From SAR92 clade bacterium (GTDB taxonomy: Bacteria; Pseudomonadota; Gammaproteobacteria; Pseudomonadales; Porticoccaceae), in assembly GCA_014381985.1 (NCBI GenBank), contig JACNKP010000023.1, positions 1-64,000 of the forward strand: a stretch of 64,000 nt of DNA, written 5' to 3'. Below are positions 6,678 through 16,584 of the stretch, in pieces. Each line of letters begins with the position of its first letter. Position 1 is the stretch's first letter. Made by a program: the position numbers and the translations under genes. The notes beneath the pieces were generated by a model. That model saw only the letters and a list, made by a program, of their open reading frames with translations, was not told the DNA's origin and ran no database searches.

Positions 6678-8681
6678 TTACCGCACTATAATAGTTGGGT
6701 CAGATTCATTTAACAAAGGTGCCAAAATTTCTTTTAGTGGACCAATATGTGCATCAAACCGTTGCCACGTATTCATTGATTTGTTGTAGATTGGTTGCCT
6801 GACTTGCTCAGAACTCGCGGTTCTAACGGATCGTTTTGTTTCGTGAAAATTCACACACGCTTTCTCAAAAGGAAGACCACAGTAGTCTAAAATACGCTTA
6901 ACTTGTGTCTCCAAGTCCTGAACAACATCTTCATACTGAACTCGTAAAACCTTACCAGGTAACACCTCATCCCAATGAGTCATTAACTGATCATATTGAA
7001 GGTAAAACTCGCCCAACTCGAACATGTCATAGGTAAATGTTTGCCCTTTGGCGAAATGTTGTTTAAAAGAACCTACGCAACTATCTAGAGGGTGGCGACG
7101 GGCATCTATAATCTTTGCATTAGGTATTATTGCTTTTATAAGGCCTACGTGAGCAAAATTATTCGGCATCTTGTCGGTAAAGAATGGTGCTCCGCGACGA
7201 TGTCGTTGCGTTCTATCAATATACTCCTGCCCCAAATGCGTTATCTCAGTATCACTCATTTGAAGAATGCCACCAGGAAAAACTCTGTCTTGCGCTTTAT
7301 CGGTAATCATCTGTGAAACAATACCAAGATCAGGCAGTTCACTGGTGCCATCGACTAAACTATGGCTAGCCAAAATTTGTTCCAGCAAGGTTGATCCTGA
7401 TCGTGGAAGCCCAATGATAAAAATCGGTGCAGGGTCTTGAACACCGACTTCTGTTTGTTTGATTCTGTCAAAAAAATTTTGACTAAAGGTTTCTTTAATC
7501 TTGGTGTGAGCCACCTCTGTTTGGACCGGGTCATAAACAATACTATTTCGGTGCGCTTCATTACCCTGACTATAATATTGATAAGCAAGATCGTAGTTTT
7601 TTTGATCTTCAAAGGCTTTACCTAAACTGAAAGCAAAATGTACTATCGACTCTGAAGGAAGAGAGTCCTGATTAATACGCTCAACCATATCCTCAATTTC
7701 AGTGTCACTAAAGCGGAATGTTTTTAGGTTTGAAAGGCTAAAGTAAATTTCGCCAAAATTGGGGCGAAGTGCAATAGCTGCTCGATAGGCCTTAATGCCT
7801 CCTTCTTGATCACCCAGCGTTTTTAACACGTGTCCAAGGCCGATATAGGCTCCAGCCAAATCTGGATCGAGAGATACTGCGCGCTTATAAGCAGCCGCCG
7901 AGTCCTCAGTTCGCCCCGCCATCGCTAAGGCTGCCGCATAATAATAATGAGATGAAGCATTGTTTGGCTCCATCTCTAAAGCTTGCTCAAGAGCCTTAAT
8001 AGCCTCCTCTTCTTTACCTTGTTCTTTAAGTGCCGTCCCCAGATCATGCCAGGCAATCATAAATCTCGGCGCCATCTCTACCACTTTCCGCAGTAGCTTC
8101 TCGGCTTCGTTAAAGGCACGTGCGTGGAGTGCAACCCTGCCAAGTAAAAGTCCAGCATTCACATCACGTGGATTGGCCGCCAGTAATTCCTTGGCAATAG
8201 CCTCCGCCTCACGAAACTTTCCTTCCGCAAATAGCTGTGTCGCTTTTTCTAAATTAGCCTGAATAGGCGACATATCGGAGGCATGTTTTAAAGCAGCATC
8301 GCCCGCCTCATCTCTACCTAAGCTTTTTAGTGCACCCCCCAGTTTAGAAAATGCACTGGCACTTTTTGGGTTCGCCTCGATCGCCTTTTGCAACGAGATT
8401 AAAGCTTCTTCCGGCTTTCCAAGGTTTAGCATCACTGTGCCTAAGTCTTCGTGCACATTAGGGTAGCCAGGTGCTATCTGAGTCACCGTTCTTAAAACTT
8501 CTTCGGCCTCCTCAAAATCGTTTTTGCGGAGCAATATGCTACCTAATAAGGACAAAAAGTTGACGTCTCGAGTATTTTCGGACAGCCACAATCGACAAAG
8601 TGCTTCAGCCTCATCTTGCGCGCCATTTTTCAATAAGGTTATTGCGCGATCAAAGGTGTTCCTAGGATTGTTTTCTTCCAC
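6678..8681 (-). CDS. TPR-repeat sulfotransferase
   Basis: A 667-residue fusion. About ten tetratricopeptide repeats (residues about 5-350, with motifs such as AWHDLGTALKEQGKEEEAI and AYIGLGHVLKTLGDQEGGI) precede a C-terminal sulfotransferase. The PAPS 5'-phosphosulfate loop is GLPRSGSTLLEQ near residue 420, and a 3'-phosphate-binding segment AKIIDARRHPLDSCVGSF follows. TPR-sulfotransferases transfer sulfate from PAPS to Tyr or other hydroxyls, with the TPR part presumably holding a protein or peptide partner. The start is GTG with AGGA nine bases upstream. It is first gene of an operon with the propeller-like protein. A second TPR-sulfotransferase lies at 48619 beside the other TonB receptor. 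Confidence 0.88.
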   Translation of the reverse strand: MEENNPRNTFDRAITLLKNGAQDEAEALCRLWLSENTRDVNFLSLLGSILLRKNDFEEAEEVLRTVTQIAPGYPNVHEDLGTVMLNLGKPEEALISLQKAIEANPKSASAFSKLGGALKSLGRDEAGDAALKHASDMSPIQANLEKATQLFAEGKFREAEAIAKELLAANPRDVNAGLLLGRVALHARAFNEAEKLLRKVVEMAPRFMIAWHDLGTALKEQGKEEEAIKALEQALEMEPNNASSHYYYAAALAMAGRTEDSAAAYKRAVSLDPDLAGAYIGLGHVLKTLGDQEGGIKAYRAAIALRPNFGEIYFSLSNLKTFRFSDTEIEDMVERINQDSLPSESIVHFAFSLGKAFEDQKNYDLAYQYYSQGNEAHRNSIVYDPVQTEVAHTKIKETFSQNFFDRIKQTEVGVQDPAPIFIIGLPRSGSTLLEQILASHSLVDGTSELPDLGIVSQMITDKAQDRVFPGGILQMSDTEITHLGQEYIDRTQRHRRGAPFFTDKMPNNFAHVGLIKAIIPNAKIIDARRHPLDSCVGSFKQHFAKGQTFTYDMFELGEFYLQYDQLMTHWDEVLPGKVLRVQYEDVVQDLETQVKRILDYCGLPFEKACVNFHETKRSVRTASSEQVRQPIYNKSMNTWQRFDAHIGPLKEILAPLLNESDPTIIVR

Positions 8682-8816
8682 AGATGTCTGTCCTTTAATA
8701 AATCTTATGTTAGCTAAAAGTGACCGTTAACTATTAAGTTTGTGAATAATTATTGTTAATAAAATAGTTTACAACCAGTATATAATTAAAACATTAATTC
8801 AAGGAGAAAATATAGT

Positions 8817-10133
8817 ATGCCTAGATTAAAAGCTCTGTGTACGCTTGTCATTGTGCTCGTTATTAGCCTCTCACCAAACACATATGCCGAACAATACGCT
8901 TTGATATCCGATGGTGTAATCGATGGGATATCAAATGATCTGCTGAAAAATAAAGCGGTCATAGTAACGGATTCTAAAGTCACCTCCATTGTGGATCTCA
9001 CCAAAATCCCAAACGACGCAATACGAATAGACCTTCCAGGCACCACTCTTATGCCTGGAATGATTAATGCCCACGAGCATCCATTGCTGTATAAAGATGA
9101 TTATCAGAGTGGCCACCTGCAAAGCTCTTCGGCCTATAAAGCGCTGCTAGGACTATCAAATCTCCAACGTTTGCTAAAAGCGGGATGGACCACCATCAGA
9201 GTCATGGGCGATGGCGATGTCTACTATGCTAACCAAGATATTCGCAGAACTATTGACGAAGGCGTTTTTATCGGCCCTCGCCTTACAGGTGCTGCCCACT
9301 ATATCTCGATCACCGGAGGTGGAGGTGACATAAATTATTTCTCTCCAGAACAACAGGTTATCGCCGACGGACTAATAGCTGATGGTCCAGATGAAATTCG
9401 TAAGGCTATTAGAAAAGAAATTAAATATGGGTCAGACTGGATAAAAATTATGGTGACTGGCGCATTTATGTCTGTCGGTGACGATCCAAGAAATGTCGCC
9501 TTTAGCCCAGAAGAACTAAGCGCGGCAATAGAAGAAGCCTCTCGTCAAAATATTCCAGTCGCAGCCCATGCTCATGCCACAGCTGGTATTAATCAAGCTG
9601 TTATTGCCGGCGTAAGGTCTATTGAACATGGCAGTTATCTCGACGAGGAATCTATTGCCCTAATGGTTGAACATCAGACTTATTATGTTCCGACCATCTA
9701 CGTGGGAGATTACTATGCCAATAGCGGAAAGCTGCTGGCACAAAGTAAGAATGATGACTTTTATTTGTCTTTTAGGGATGACTGGCTTCAAATGATTGGA
9801 AAAGCACATAGAGCGGGGGTCAAAATTGCGGTTGGCTCAGATTTATGTGGATCCGCAGTAGAGTCCCATGCTTGTGCACGGGAATTTGCCACTCTAATAG
9901 AGGCTGGCTTAAGCCCAATGGATGCCATTAAAGCTGGCACCAGCGTAGGGGCTGAACTTCTGCAATGGGACGATCAAATAGGCAGTATTGAGGTCGATAA
10001 ACTGGCTGACATTATTGCCGTACCCGGAAATCCTTTGGTAGATATTAGCGCCCTCGAAAAGCCAGTATTTGTCATGAAAAATGGACAGATTATTGTGAAC
10101 ACATTGGAGAGCTATTCCGCTATTAGCAACTAA
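8817..10133 (+). CDS. Exported metal-dependent amidohydrolase (prolidase/imidazolonepropionase-like)
   Basis: A 438-residue member of the amidohydrolase superfamily. The signal peptide ends near NTYA-EQY. Metal ligands are visible as NAHEHP (first barrel strand), the DWIKIMVTGAF strand where a bridging Lys could lie, AAHAHA, IEHGSYLD and VGSDLCG (final Asp). It resembles periplasmic Xaa-Pro dipeptidase-like hydrolases that cleave dipeptides or N-acyl amino acids; the exact substrate is not evident. AGGAG sits eleven bases before the ATG. It is divergent from the TPR-sulfotransferase operon across 135 bases, and its end converges with the bkd operon eleven bases away. Confidence 0.85.
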   Translation: MPRLKALCTLVIVLVISLSPNTYAEQYALISDGVIDGISNDLLKNKAVIVTDSKVTSIVDLTKIPNDAIRIDLPGTTLMPGMINAHEHPLLYKDDYQSGHLQSSSAYKALLGLSNLQRLLKAGWTTIRVMGDGDVYYANQDIRRTIDEGVFIGPRLTGAAHYISITGGGGDINYFSPEQQVIADGLIADGPDEIRKAIRKEIKYGSDWIKIMVTGAFMSVGDDPRNVAFSPEELSAAIEEASRQNIPVAAHAHATAGINQAVIAGVRSIEHGSYLDEESIALMVEHQTYYVPTIYVGDYYANSGKLLAQSKNDDFYLSFRDDWLQMIGKAHRAGVKIAVGSDLCGSAVESHACAREFATLIEAGLSPMDAIKAGTSVGAELLQWDDQIGSIEVDKLADIIAVPGNPLVDISALEKPVFVMKNGQIIVNTLESYSAISN

Positions 10134-10144
10134 ACTCCGCCCCT

Positions 10145-11353
10145 TTAAATCATATTTGCCATCATAGTGTCAGGGGTTTCCAAGTACGCTTTCCAATGGT
10201 TATTGAAGCGGGCGATAGTGGCACCATCAATAACTCGATGATCCCCTGACCAACTTACCGTCATAATCTGTCGTTCAACTAACTGGCCATTACTGTCAAA
10301 CCGCGGAAGCCCTTGAATTTTACCCAGAGCAACAATGGCAACTTCAGGTTTATTAATAATGGGGGCCGCTGAGATACCACCAATGGCACCAATATTAGAG
10401 ACGGTAAGGGTGCCGCCTTTTAAGTCTGCCGGACTAATAATGCCAGAGCGAGCAGCCCCTGTTAAACGTCCTATTTCTTGCGCTATTTCAACTATTGATC
10501 GCTGTTGTACATCCTTTACATTAGGCACTAACAACCCTGTTTTACCGTCCACTGCCATGCCAATATTGTGACTCGCAAGGTAAGTTAGTTCGCTAAAGTC
10601 ACTATCAACTCGACTATTGATAATAGGAAAGGCTAATAAAGACAAAGAAAGAGCCTTCATTAACAAAGGCATCAACGTTATCTTAAAATCATCATTACCA
10701 TATCTCACTTTCAGGCTAGCTCTTAGCTTTATGAGTTCGGTGACATCAATTTCATCAACAAACGTAAAGTGCGGAATACTTGAAACAGAGTCACTCAGAT
10801 GCCGTGCCATGATTTTACGCACCCCAACAATTGGCTCTCGTCGATCCTGCACTACGGCAACAAGTGTCGGGCCAATCGGAGCCAAAGGTTTATCTAAATG
10901 TCTCAATACATCTTCTTTTAGCACACGCCCGCGCTTCCCTGACCCTGAAATTTTAGATAGATCAAGATCATTCTGGCGAGCCAACTTACGTACTGCTGGT
11001 GTCGTTAGCACCTTAGTATTATCGAGGGGGTCCTTAGCAATCGGCTGTTGTTTAACCAGTTCAAGCTTAAGATCAGGCTTTGTCTCCTCGCTCACTGGTT
11101 CTGACGTCTGTACGTCATTAATATCGATGGCGTAAAGCGGCGAGTGGACCTTAGCGATATCACCAGCCCCATAGTAAAGTTTAGTGACTCGACCCGAGTG
11201 CATCGAGGGAATTTCGACAATAGCTTTGTCCGTGCTGACATCCACTACAATTTGGTCTTCCTTTATGAGGTCGCCCTCTTTCACCTTCCATTCGATCACT
11301 TCGCACTCGATGATGCCTTCTCCGATGTCGGGTAAAATAAAATCTGTTTTCAT
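10145..11353 (-). CDS. bkdB: Branched-chain 2-oxoacid dehydrogenase E2 (dihydrolipoyl acyltransferase)
   Basis: An E2 core of about 402 residues. The lipoyl domain (residues 1-80) carries DVSTDKAIVEIPS with the lipoylated Lys, followed by a peripheral subunit-binding domain (TPAVRKLARQNDLDLSKISG... GRVLKEDVL). The catalytic acyltransferase domain ends with SGDHRVIDGATIARF, containing the HxxxDG active site. The longer frame starts upstream, but the ATG at 11353 gives the canonical MKTDFILPDIGEG start with AGGAAG before it and avoids overlap with E1beta. There is a single lipoyl domain, as usual for this class. E3 (lpd) is not in the window. It is third gene of the bkd operon. Confidence 0.93.
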   Translation of the reverse strand: MKTDFILPDIGEGIIECEVIEWKVKEGDLIKEDQIVVDVSTDKAIVEIPSMHSGRVTKLYYGAGDIAKVHSPLYAIDINDVQTSEPVSEETKPDLKLELVKQQPIAKDPLDNTKVLTTPAVRKLARQNDLDLSKISGSGKRGRVLKEDVLRHLDKPLAPIGPTLVAVVQDRREPIVGVRKIMARHLSDSVSSIPHFTFVDEIDVTELIKLRASLKVRYGNDDFKITLMPLLMKALSLSLLAFPIINSRVDSDFSELTYLASHNIGMAVDGKTGLLVPNVKDVQQRSIVEIAQEIGRLTGAARSGIISPADLKGGTLTVSNIGAIGGISAAPIINKPEVAIVALGKIQGLPRFDSNGQLVERQIMTVSWSGDHRVIDGATIARFNNHWKAYLETPDTMMANMI

Positions 11354-11378
11354 AGCCTGCTTCCTAGTTAGCCGGTTA

Positions 11379-12356
11379 TTAGAAGTTAACGCTGGCTTTA
11401 ATAGCTTCATAGACCTTTAAATAGTCTGGCATATATTCTTTCTCAAATACCAATGGAAACGGTGTGTCCATTCCGGTGATGCGCAGAATGGGTGCTTCTA
11501 ATGACAAAAAGCAGCATTCTTGAATAGTGGCTGAAACCTCACCGGCAAAACCGCCTGTCCGAGGTGCCTCATGACTAATAATTAGACGTCCTGTTTTCTC
11601 CACAGACTGAGCCACGGTATCAACATCCCATGGAAGTAGAGTACGCAGATCAATCACCTCACAGGAAATACCATCCTTAGCGGCCATTTTCGCGGCCCGA
11701 TGAAGCTGATGCATCTGGGCGCCCCATCCGACCAAAGTGATATCAGAACCCTTAGTCATTACCTCGGCCACACCTAGGGGTAAAACATAGTCAGTCTCTG
11801 GGACCTCGCCGACCTCGGCCCTATATATAGCTTTTGGCTCAAAGAAAATCACTGGATCTGGGTCCCTAATCGCGGCCAGTAACAGTCCTTTAGCTTGATA
11901 TGCCGTACTGGGAATAACTACTTTAAGCCCTGGTGTATGACAGAAATAGGCCTCGGGCGATTGGGAATGATAAAGGCCACCCGAAATGCCACCACCATAG
12001 GGAGCGCGAATGGTTAAACCCCCACAATTAAATTGATCACCACTGCGATAGCGAAATTTAGCCGCCTCATTCACAATTTGATCAAAGGCTGGAAAGATAT
12101 AATCAGCAAACTGAATTTCAGCGACCGGCACCGATCCTTGGGCTGCCAAACCAATTGAAAACCCAACTATCCCTTGCTCTGTGATTGGAGTATTAAAGCA
12201 CCTAGCTTTGCCATACTTATCTTGTAAATCACTGGTCGCTCGAAATACACCACCAAATTTACCAATATCCTCGCCCAAGCAGATAACGCGATCGTCTGTA
12301 TCCATTGCCGTATCTAGCGCACTGTTGACCGCTTGTAAAAGATTGATCTGAGCCAT
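11379..12356 (-). CDS. bkdA2: Branched-chain 2-oxoacid dehydrogenase E1 beta subunit
   Basis: A transketolase-like subunit of about 325 residues. Family segments include [54 protein letters not shown] and [18 protein letters not shown]. The ATG at 12356, with AGGG eight bases upstream, is preferred over an earlier in-frame ATG that would overlap E1alpha. E1alpha and E1beta form the heterotetramer that decarboxylates the 2-oxoacids of Val, Leu and Ile using thiamine diphosphate and reductively acylates E2. Gaps of 10 and 25 bases to its neighbours indicate one transcript. Confidence 0.93.
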   Translation of the reverse strand: MAQINLLQAVNSALDTAMDTDDRVICLGEDIGKFGGVFRATSDLQDKYGKARCFNTPITEQGIVGFSIGLAAQGSVPVAEIQFADYIFPAFDQIVNEAAKFRYRSGDQFNCGGLTIRAPYGGGISGGLYHSQSPEAYFCHTPGLKVVIPSTAYQAKGLLLAAIRDPDPVIFFEPKAIYRAEVGEVPETDYVLPLGVAEVMTKGSDITLVGWGAQMHQLHRAAKMAAKDGISCEVIDLRTLLPWDVDTVAQSVEKTGRLIISHEAPRTGGFAGEVSATIQECCFLSLEAPILRITGMDTPFPLVFEKEYMPDYLKVYEAIKASVNF

Positions 12357-12366
12357 GATTGTTGCC

Positions 12367-13572
12367 CTAAGGAAGCTGTACTGAGGCTGACTGATAAGTG
12401 CCATTGGTCTTATCTGGATTAGCTAAATAATGATCAGGGTACTTGTCGATATGCTGCTGTAATTCGGCGTACTGCTGTTGTAAATGCTGTGGTGGTGTTT
12501 GATAGACATCTGTTATCAAACCATTAAGAGAGGGTGCAGAACGCTTTTCCTGTGATTTCAAAGCATCCAGAATTTCTTTCTTATAATTAGTTATTAACTG
12601 ATGATCTTGTTGATCGCTCCACCAACCTTTACCAAAAAGCCATTTTCTCATACGCAAAATAGGATCTTTTTCCGCCCATAATTGCTCTTCTTCTGCATTT
12701 CGGTAACTTGTTGGGTCGTCGGAAGTGGAATGGGCACCAAGACGATAACTCATGGTTTCTATCATCACGGGGGCGCTAGTATCAACAGCTAACTTCCGTG
12801 CAGCTACCCCTGCTGCATAGACTGCCAAGATATCATTGCCATCAACTCTAATTGTTTTAATACCATAGCCAATACCCCGTGGGGCAATACCATCACCAGC
12901 AAACTGTTCCGAGCTGGGAGTGGAAATAGCGTACCCATTGTTTCTAACTACAAACACCACTGGACAGTTAAGTACCGCCGCCATATTCAGGCCAGCGTGG
13001 AAGTCACCTTCAGAGGCAGCGCCATCGCCAAAATAACAAACTGTACAGGCATCGTTGCCTGACAATTTCTGCCCATAGGCATAGCCAGCGGCTTGCGGTA
13101 TTTGCGTCGCCAGGGGTGAACTTATGGTCATGTAATTGAGCGCTCTGCTGCCATAATGAACAGGCATCTGGCGACCCTTTCCTAAATCAAGATCATTGCT
13201 CAACAGTTGATTCATGAACTGTTCAGAGGTGAAACCTCTGTATCGTAAAGCAGCTTGCTCTCGATACTGAGCCATTACCATATCTCGATCGGTAAACCCT
13301 GCGATAGATCCAACAACCGCAGCCTCTTCACCAGCGCAGGTCAGATAAAAGCTAAGTCGCCCTTGACGCTGAGCAGAGATCATCCGCTCATCAAGGACGC
13401 GAATATAGGTCATGGCACGATATATTTTTAGCGCGGTGTCTTTATCTATTACGGGTGATCTGGCGCCTTTTCTCAGCTCACCCTCAGAGTTTAAAATTGA
13501 CAGGACGGGGATCGATAGATCGGTTGATTCAGTAAACCTAAGAGTGCCTGTCGTACCATTAAATTTAGCCAT
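12367..13572 (-). CDS. bkdA1: Branched-chain 2-oxoacid dehydrogenase E1 alpha subunit
   Basis: About 401 residues from the ATG at 13572, which AGAGGGG precedes; the frame itself extends further upstream. The thiamine diphosphate motif is [15 protein letters not shown] ending in NN ([13 protein letters not shown]). [14 protein letters not shown] and [18 protein letters not shown] are close to mitochondrial BCKDHA and favour branched-chain over pyruvate substrates. [16 protein letters not shown] is the phosphorylation-loop region of the eukaryotic enzyme. It is the first gene of the operon and is divergent from an Lrp-type regulator, as in the classical bkdR-bkdA1A2B arrangement of Pseudomonas. 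Confidence 0.95.
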   Translation of the reverse strand: MAKFNGTTGTLRFTESTDLSIPVLSILNSEGELRKGARSPVIDKDTALKIYRAMTYIRVLDERMISAQRQGRLSFYLTCAGEEAAVVGSIAGFTDRDMVMAQYREQAALRYRGFTSEQFMNQLLSNDLDLGKGRQMPVHYGSRALNYMTISSPLATQIPQAAGYAYGQKLSGNDACTVCYFGDGAASEGDFHAGLNMAAVLNCPVVFVVRNNGYAISTPSSEQFAGDGIAPRGIGYGIKTIRVDGNDILAVYAAGVAARKLAVDTSAPVMIETMSYRLGAHSTSDDPTSYRNAEEEQLWAEKDPILRMRKWLFGKGWWSDQQDHQLITNYKKEILDALKSQEKRSAPSLNGLITDVYQTPPQHLQQQYAELQQHIDKYPDHYLANPDKTNGTYQSASVQLP

Positions 13573-13729
13573 AACAATACCCCTCTGAAAGCTATTATAG
13601 TTGTTTTCGTAAGCATCTAAATTAGCATGGGAAGTCACGGAAAATCCTGTCAAAAAGCAAAGGAAATTCGAGCCAATAATGCCAGTTATTGCTCAATAGG
13701 TAATTTATATGCACAATAATTGCACTACA

Positions 13730-13751
13730 GCTTATAAATTACTTTATAAGC
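13730..13751. promoter_or_regulatory. Palindrome GCTTATAA-N6-TTATAAGC, candidate Lrp-type operator
   Basis: Perfect eight-base arms with a six-base AT-rich spacer lie in the bkdA1/regulator divergent promoter. Lrp/AsnC proteins bind such AT-rich dyads. Assignment to the adjacent regulator is inferred. Confidence 0.5.
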
Positions 13752-13814
13752 CTCCAATTAATATCACTGATTAGCATTTGATGTATATTTGGTGTTAAAT
13801 AATTACCCATTACA

Positions 13815-13834
13815 TTCGGTGAGATCACACCGAA
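13815..13834. promoter_or_regulatory. Inverted repeat TTCGGTG-N6-CACCGAA in regulator leader
   Basis: Perfect seven-base arms lie 25 bases before the regulator start codon, just upstream of its GGGAG ribosome site. It could be an autoregulatory operator or an mRNA hairpin. Confidence 0.45.
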
Positions 13835-13858
13835 GGATAGCTAGGGAGCAATAGTAAA

Positions 13859-14338
13859 ATGGCGCAAGATACTTTAGATGCAACGGATTGGAAAATACTG
13901 TCGATACTGCAGGGCAACGCCGCCATTCCAAATATTGAACTCGCGGAAAAGGTATTTTTGTCACCCTCACCTTGCTCACGACGGGTAAAAAATCTTGAAG
14001 AGAAAGGCTATATTAACAAACGCGTCACCTTACTAGACCCAAACAAAGCTGGGCTGCCAGTCACTGTTTTTATTCAAGTTACCCTCGATCATCAAGTCAA
14101 GAAAGAACTAGACAGCTTTGCTAACCAGGTAAAATCTTGGCCTGAGGTAATGGAGTGCTATTTAATGACTGGAGAGTTTGATTACCTCATTAGAGTCATA
14201 ACACCCGACCTGCAGCGCTATCAGGAATTTCTTGATCAACGTCTTACTCAACTTAAGGGCGTTAGCCACGTCAAAAGCAGTTTTTCACTGAAACCCGTTT
14301 GTTATAAAACTGAATTACCCCTTGGGCACCTTTTTTAA
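13859..14338 (+). CDS. bkdR: Lrp/AsnC-family regulator (BkdR-like)
   Basis: A 159-residue regulator. The N-terminal winged helix-turn-helix (residues about 8-60) includes DWKILSILQGNAAIPNIELAEKVFLSPSPCSRRVKNLEEKGYI, followed by the AsnC ligand-binding domain (VTVFIQVTLDHQ, VMECYLMTGEFDYLIRVI). GGGAG lies ten bases before ATG. Its position divergent from bkdA1 matches BkdR, the activator of branched-chain catabolism that responds to branched-chain amino acids. Two palindromes in the spacer are candidate binding sites. Confidence 0.88.
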   Translation: MAQDTLDATDWKILSILQGNAAIPNIELAEKVFLSPSPCSRRVKNLEEKGYINKRVTLLDPNKAGLPVTVFIQVTLDHQVKKELDSFANQVKSWPEVMECYLMTGEFDYLIRVITPDLQRYQEFLDQRLTQLKGVSHVKSSFSLKPVCYKTELPLGHLF

Positions 14339-14532
14339 ACTCTAAAGAGTGACAATGTTCCCATTTAAGACGCTATTCCCTGATTAAATAACTAATCTAA
14401 GGTACCTTTGGGGGCGATGTTAAATATGAGGTAACATATTTTTGTAATCCAAATTAACCTCGAAACGTTGCAAATACTAAAGGCTAGGGGACGAGCGGAC
14501 GACTATGATTAACACTACATAAGGGGTTTGAA

Positions 14533-14970
14533 ATGATAAGAAATTTTGCAATTATTTTTGCTGCCATGACTTTTTTTGGTTGCACACAAACAACCATAAC
14601 AGAGGTCGACCCTCAACCCACCTTACCTAATTCAAGGCTAGGTGATGAGGTTAAGCGAATCTGCTTTGCAAGCTCTATTAACGGTTGGAAGGAATTCCAC
14701 GGCGACCGACACTCCATTATTCTAACCAAAGGTGTCAGAGATGAGTATAAATTGGAATTATCGGGTTTCTGCGATGTTACCAAGGCTATGAGTAATATAG
14801 CGACAAGAACGCGAGGTTCATCATGCTTAACCCGTGGCGATGAAATTATCGTTAGCGATGGTTTCTCAGGAGTAGACCGTTGCTTTATTAAAAAGATGTA
14901 CAAGTGGCAAGCAGAAACCCTAGAAGACACCGAATCTGAAAGCAGCGATTCATCGGCAGAATCTAAATAA
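14533..14970 (+). CDS. DUF6491-like lipoprotein
   Basis: A 145-residue exported protein. A short hydrophobic signal ends in a lipobox-like MTFFGC, so Cys17 is probably lipidated. The mature part has CFASSINGWKEF, a central FCDVTKA segment, SSCLTRGDEI and RCFIKKMYKW, a pattern of spaced cysteines seen in the small DUF6491 family. Function is unknown. AAGGGG six bases before ATG supports the start. The C-terminus is Ser/Glu-rich and probably disordered. It stands alone, convergent with the aminotransferase downstream. Confidence 0.7.
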   Translation: MIRNFAIIFAAMTFFGCTQTTITEVDPQPTLPNSRLGDEVKRICFASSINGWKEFHGDRHSIILTKGVRDEYKLELSGFCDVTKAMSNIATRTRGSSCLTRGDEIIVSDGFSGVDRCFIKKMYKWQAETLEDTESESSDSSAESK

Positions 14971-15011
14971 TAACATAGCGAGTTTTACTGCAATTCTATT
15001 GCAAAGGCTCT

Positions 15012-16388
15012 CTAGTCTATCTCGCTTATAGCCTCGCCCATGGCATTGATCAGTAAGTCAATTTCCGTAGTTGTAGTGGCAAAGGGTAACCCTAACTGGA
15101 GAGTATCAGCGCCATATCGCACATAAAAACCCTTCTCCCAGCACTTCATCGCCGCCTCAAAAGGTCGTTTGGCAGGCTCACCAGGGAGAGACGCCAAGGT
15201 AACACCGGCGGCTGATCCATAATTACGAATATCAACAACATGCTTCGTGCCACGCAAACTGTGTATCGCCTTTTCTAATATCGGCGCCATAGTCGCCGCC
15301 TGTTCGAAGCTATTCTCTTTCTCAAGCAAGTCTAGAGTTGCGAGCCCAGCAGCACAAGCCAATGGGTGCCCTGAATAGGTATAACCATGAGGGAACTCGA
15401 TCATATAATCGGCACCGCCGCCTTCCATAAAGGTGTCATGAATTTCTTGTTTAGCAATCACAGCCCCCATTGGCACTGAGCCATTGGTAAGCTGTTTTGC
15501 GACGTTGATCATATCTGGCACTACACCATACTCTTCAGCACCCGTAGCAGCGCCGACTCGACCAAAAGCGGTAATGACTTCATCAAAAATAAGAAGTATC
15601 TGATGTTCATCACAGATCTCTCGAAGTCTCTTTAAGTAACCCACTGGCGGTGGTATTACCCCTGCAGATCCAGCCATCGGCTCAACTATAACCGCTGCAA
15701 TGTTACTCGCATCATGTAGCGCAATCATTGCTAATAGCTCATCTGCCAGATAAGCGCCATGCTCTGGCATACCTTTACTAAATACGTTCTCTGGCAGCAT
15801 GGTATGGGCCAAATGATCAGACTCAAGAGTCTGACCAAAGGTAGCGCGATTACCCACAATACCACCGACACTAATGCCGCCGAAGTTCACCCCATGATAA
15901 CCTTTAGCTCGACCAATCAATCGCGTTTTAGACGCCATTCCTTTCTTGCGCCAATACGCTCTCGCCATCTTGAGAGAAGTATCAGCACTTTCGGAGCCAG
16001 ACCCGGTGTAAAACAAGCGGTTGAGTCCTTTTGGCATAAATTGGGTAATGCGTTCAGCCAGTTCAAAGGACTTTGGATGTCCATATTGAAAGCCAGGGAA
16101 AAAATCGAGGGTGGACGCTTGCTTGGAAATAGCCTTACTGATCTCTGGCCGGCAGTGGCCCAATCCTGTAGTCCAAAGGCCAGACAAGCCATCAAAGACT
16201 TGCCTCCCATCAGCCGCAGTAATGTAACTACCCTCAGCGGCAACGATCATACGTGGATTTCTTTTAAATTCTCGATTACCAGAAAAAGGCATCCAATGAG
16301 CATCAAACTGCTCTTTAGTGACGCCTGCATGATTATAGAACTTCGCCTGTTTAGCGTGGTCCTGATTTTTAAATAACTTTTTTGACAT
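15012..16388 (-). CDS. Class III omega-amino acid:pyruvate aminotransferase
   Basis: A PLP enzyme of about 458 residues. Key segments are GLSGLWTTGLGHCRPEI near the N-terminus, YTGSGSESADTSLKMARAYW, GRAKGYHGVNFGGISVGG, ILLIFDEVITAFGRVG (PLP Asp) and INVAKQLTNGSVPMGAV with the Schiff-base Lys near residue 295. The pattern is that of beta-alanine/omega-amino acid:pyruvate transaminases. The frame begins upstream at 16451, but MSKKLFKNQ at 16388 is the natural family start. The neighbouring enoyl-CoA hydratase is divergent, so a role in beta-alanine or 3-aminoisobutyrate (valine/pyrimidine) catabolism is possible but inferred. Confidence 0.9.
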   Translation of the reverse strand: MSKKLFKNQDHAKQAKFYNHAGVTKEQFDAHWMPFSGNREFKRNPRMIVAAEGSYITAADGRQVFDGLSGLWTTGLGHCRPEISKAISKQASTLDFFPGFQYGHPKSFELAERITQFMPKGLNRLFYTGSGSESADTSLKMARAYWRKKGMASKTRLIGRAKGYHGVNFGGISVGGIVGNRATFGQTLESDHLAHTMLPENVFSKGMPEHGAYLADELLAMIALHDASNIAAVIVEPMAGSAGVIPPPVGYLKRLREICDEHQILLIFDEVITAFGRVGAATGAEEYGVVPDMINVAKQLTNGSVPMGAVIAKQEIHDTFMEGGGADYMIEFPHGYTYSGHPLACAAGLATLDLLEKENSFEQAATMAPILEKAIHSLRGTKHVVDIRNYGSAAGVTLASLPGEPAKRPFEAAMKCWEKGFYVRYGADTLQLGLPFATTTTEIDLLINAMGEAISEID

Positions 16389-16584
16389 TAAGTAACAGCC
16401 TGATCGTTTATCTTCTGAAATAGTATATGACAAATTAAGGAACCAAAGCATACCCTAGCCGGGATAGGCGCACAAAACAGCGCATAGATTAAGTTTTACT
16501 CAATCTTACAAATAGAGTTTAACGTTGCATTGATCGGGCGATATACTGCACGTAGTAAATACTTAGATTACGACCGAGGCGGCC

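Noticed and set aside
7355-7612. Second minus-strand frame inside the TPR-sulfotransferase
   Set aside because: It overlaps the PAPS loop in another frame and has no independent start site or family pattern.
16449-16466. ATACCCTAGCCGGGATAG, resembling the shared dyad
   Set aside because: The right arm is GGGATA rather than GGGTA, so symmetry is broken; not counted as a further site.
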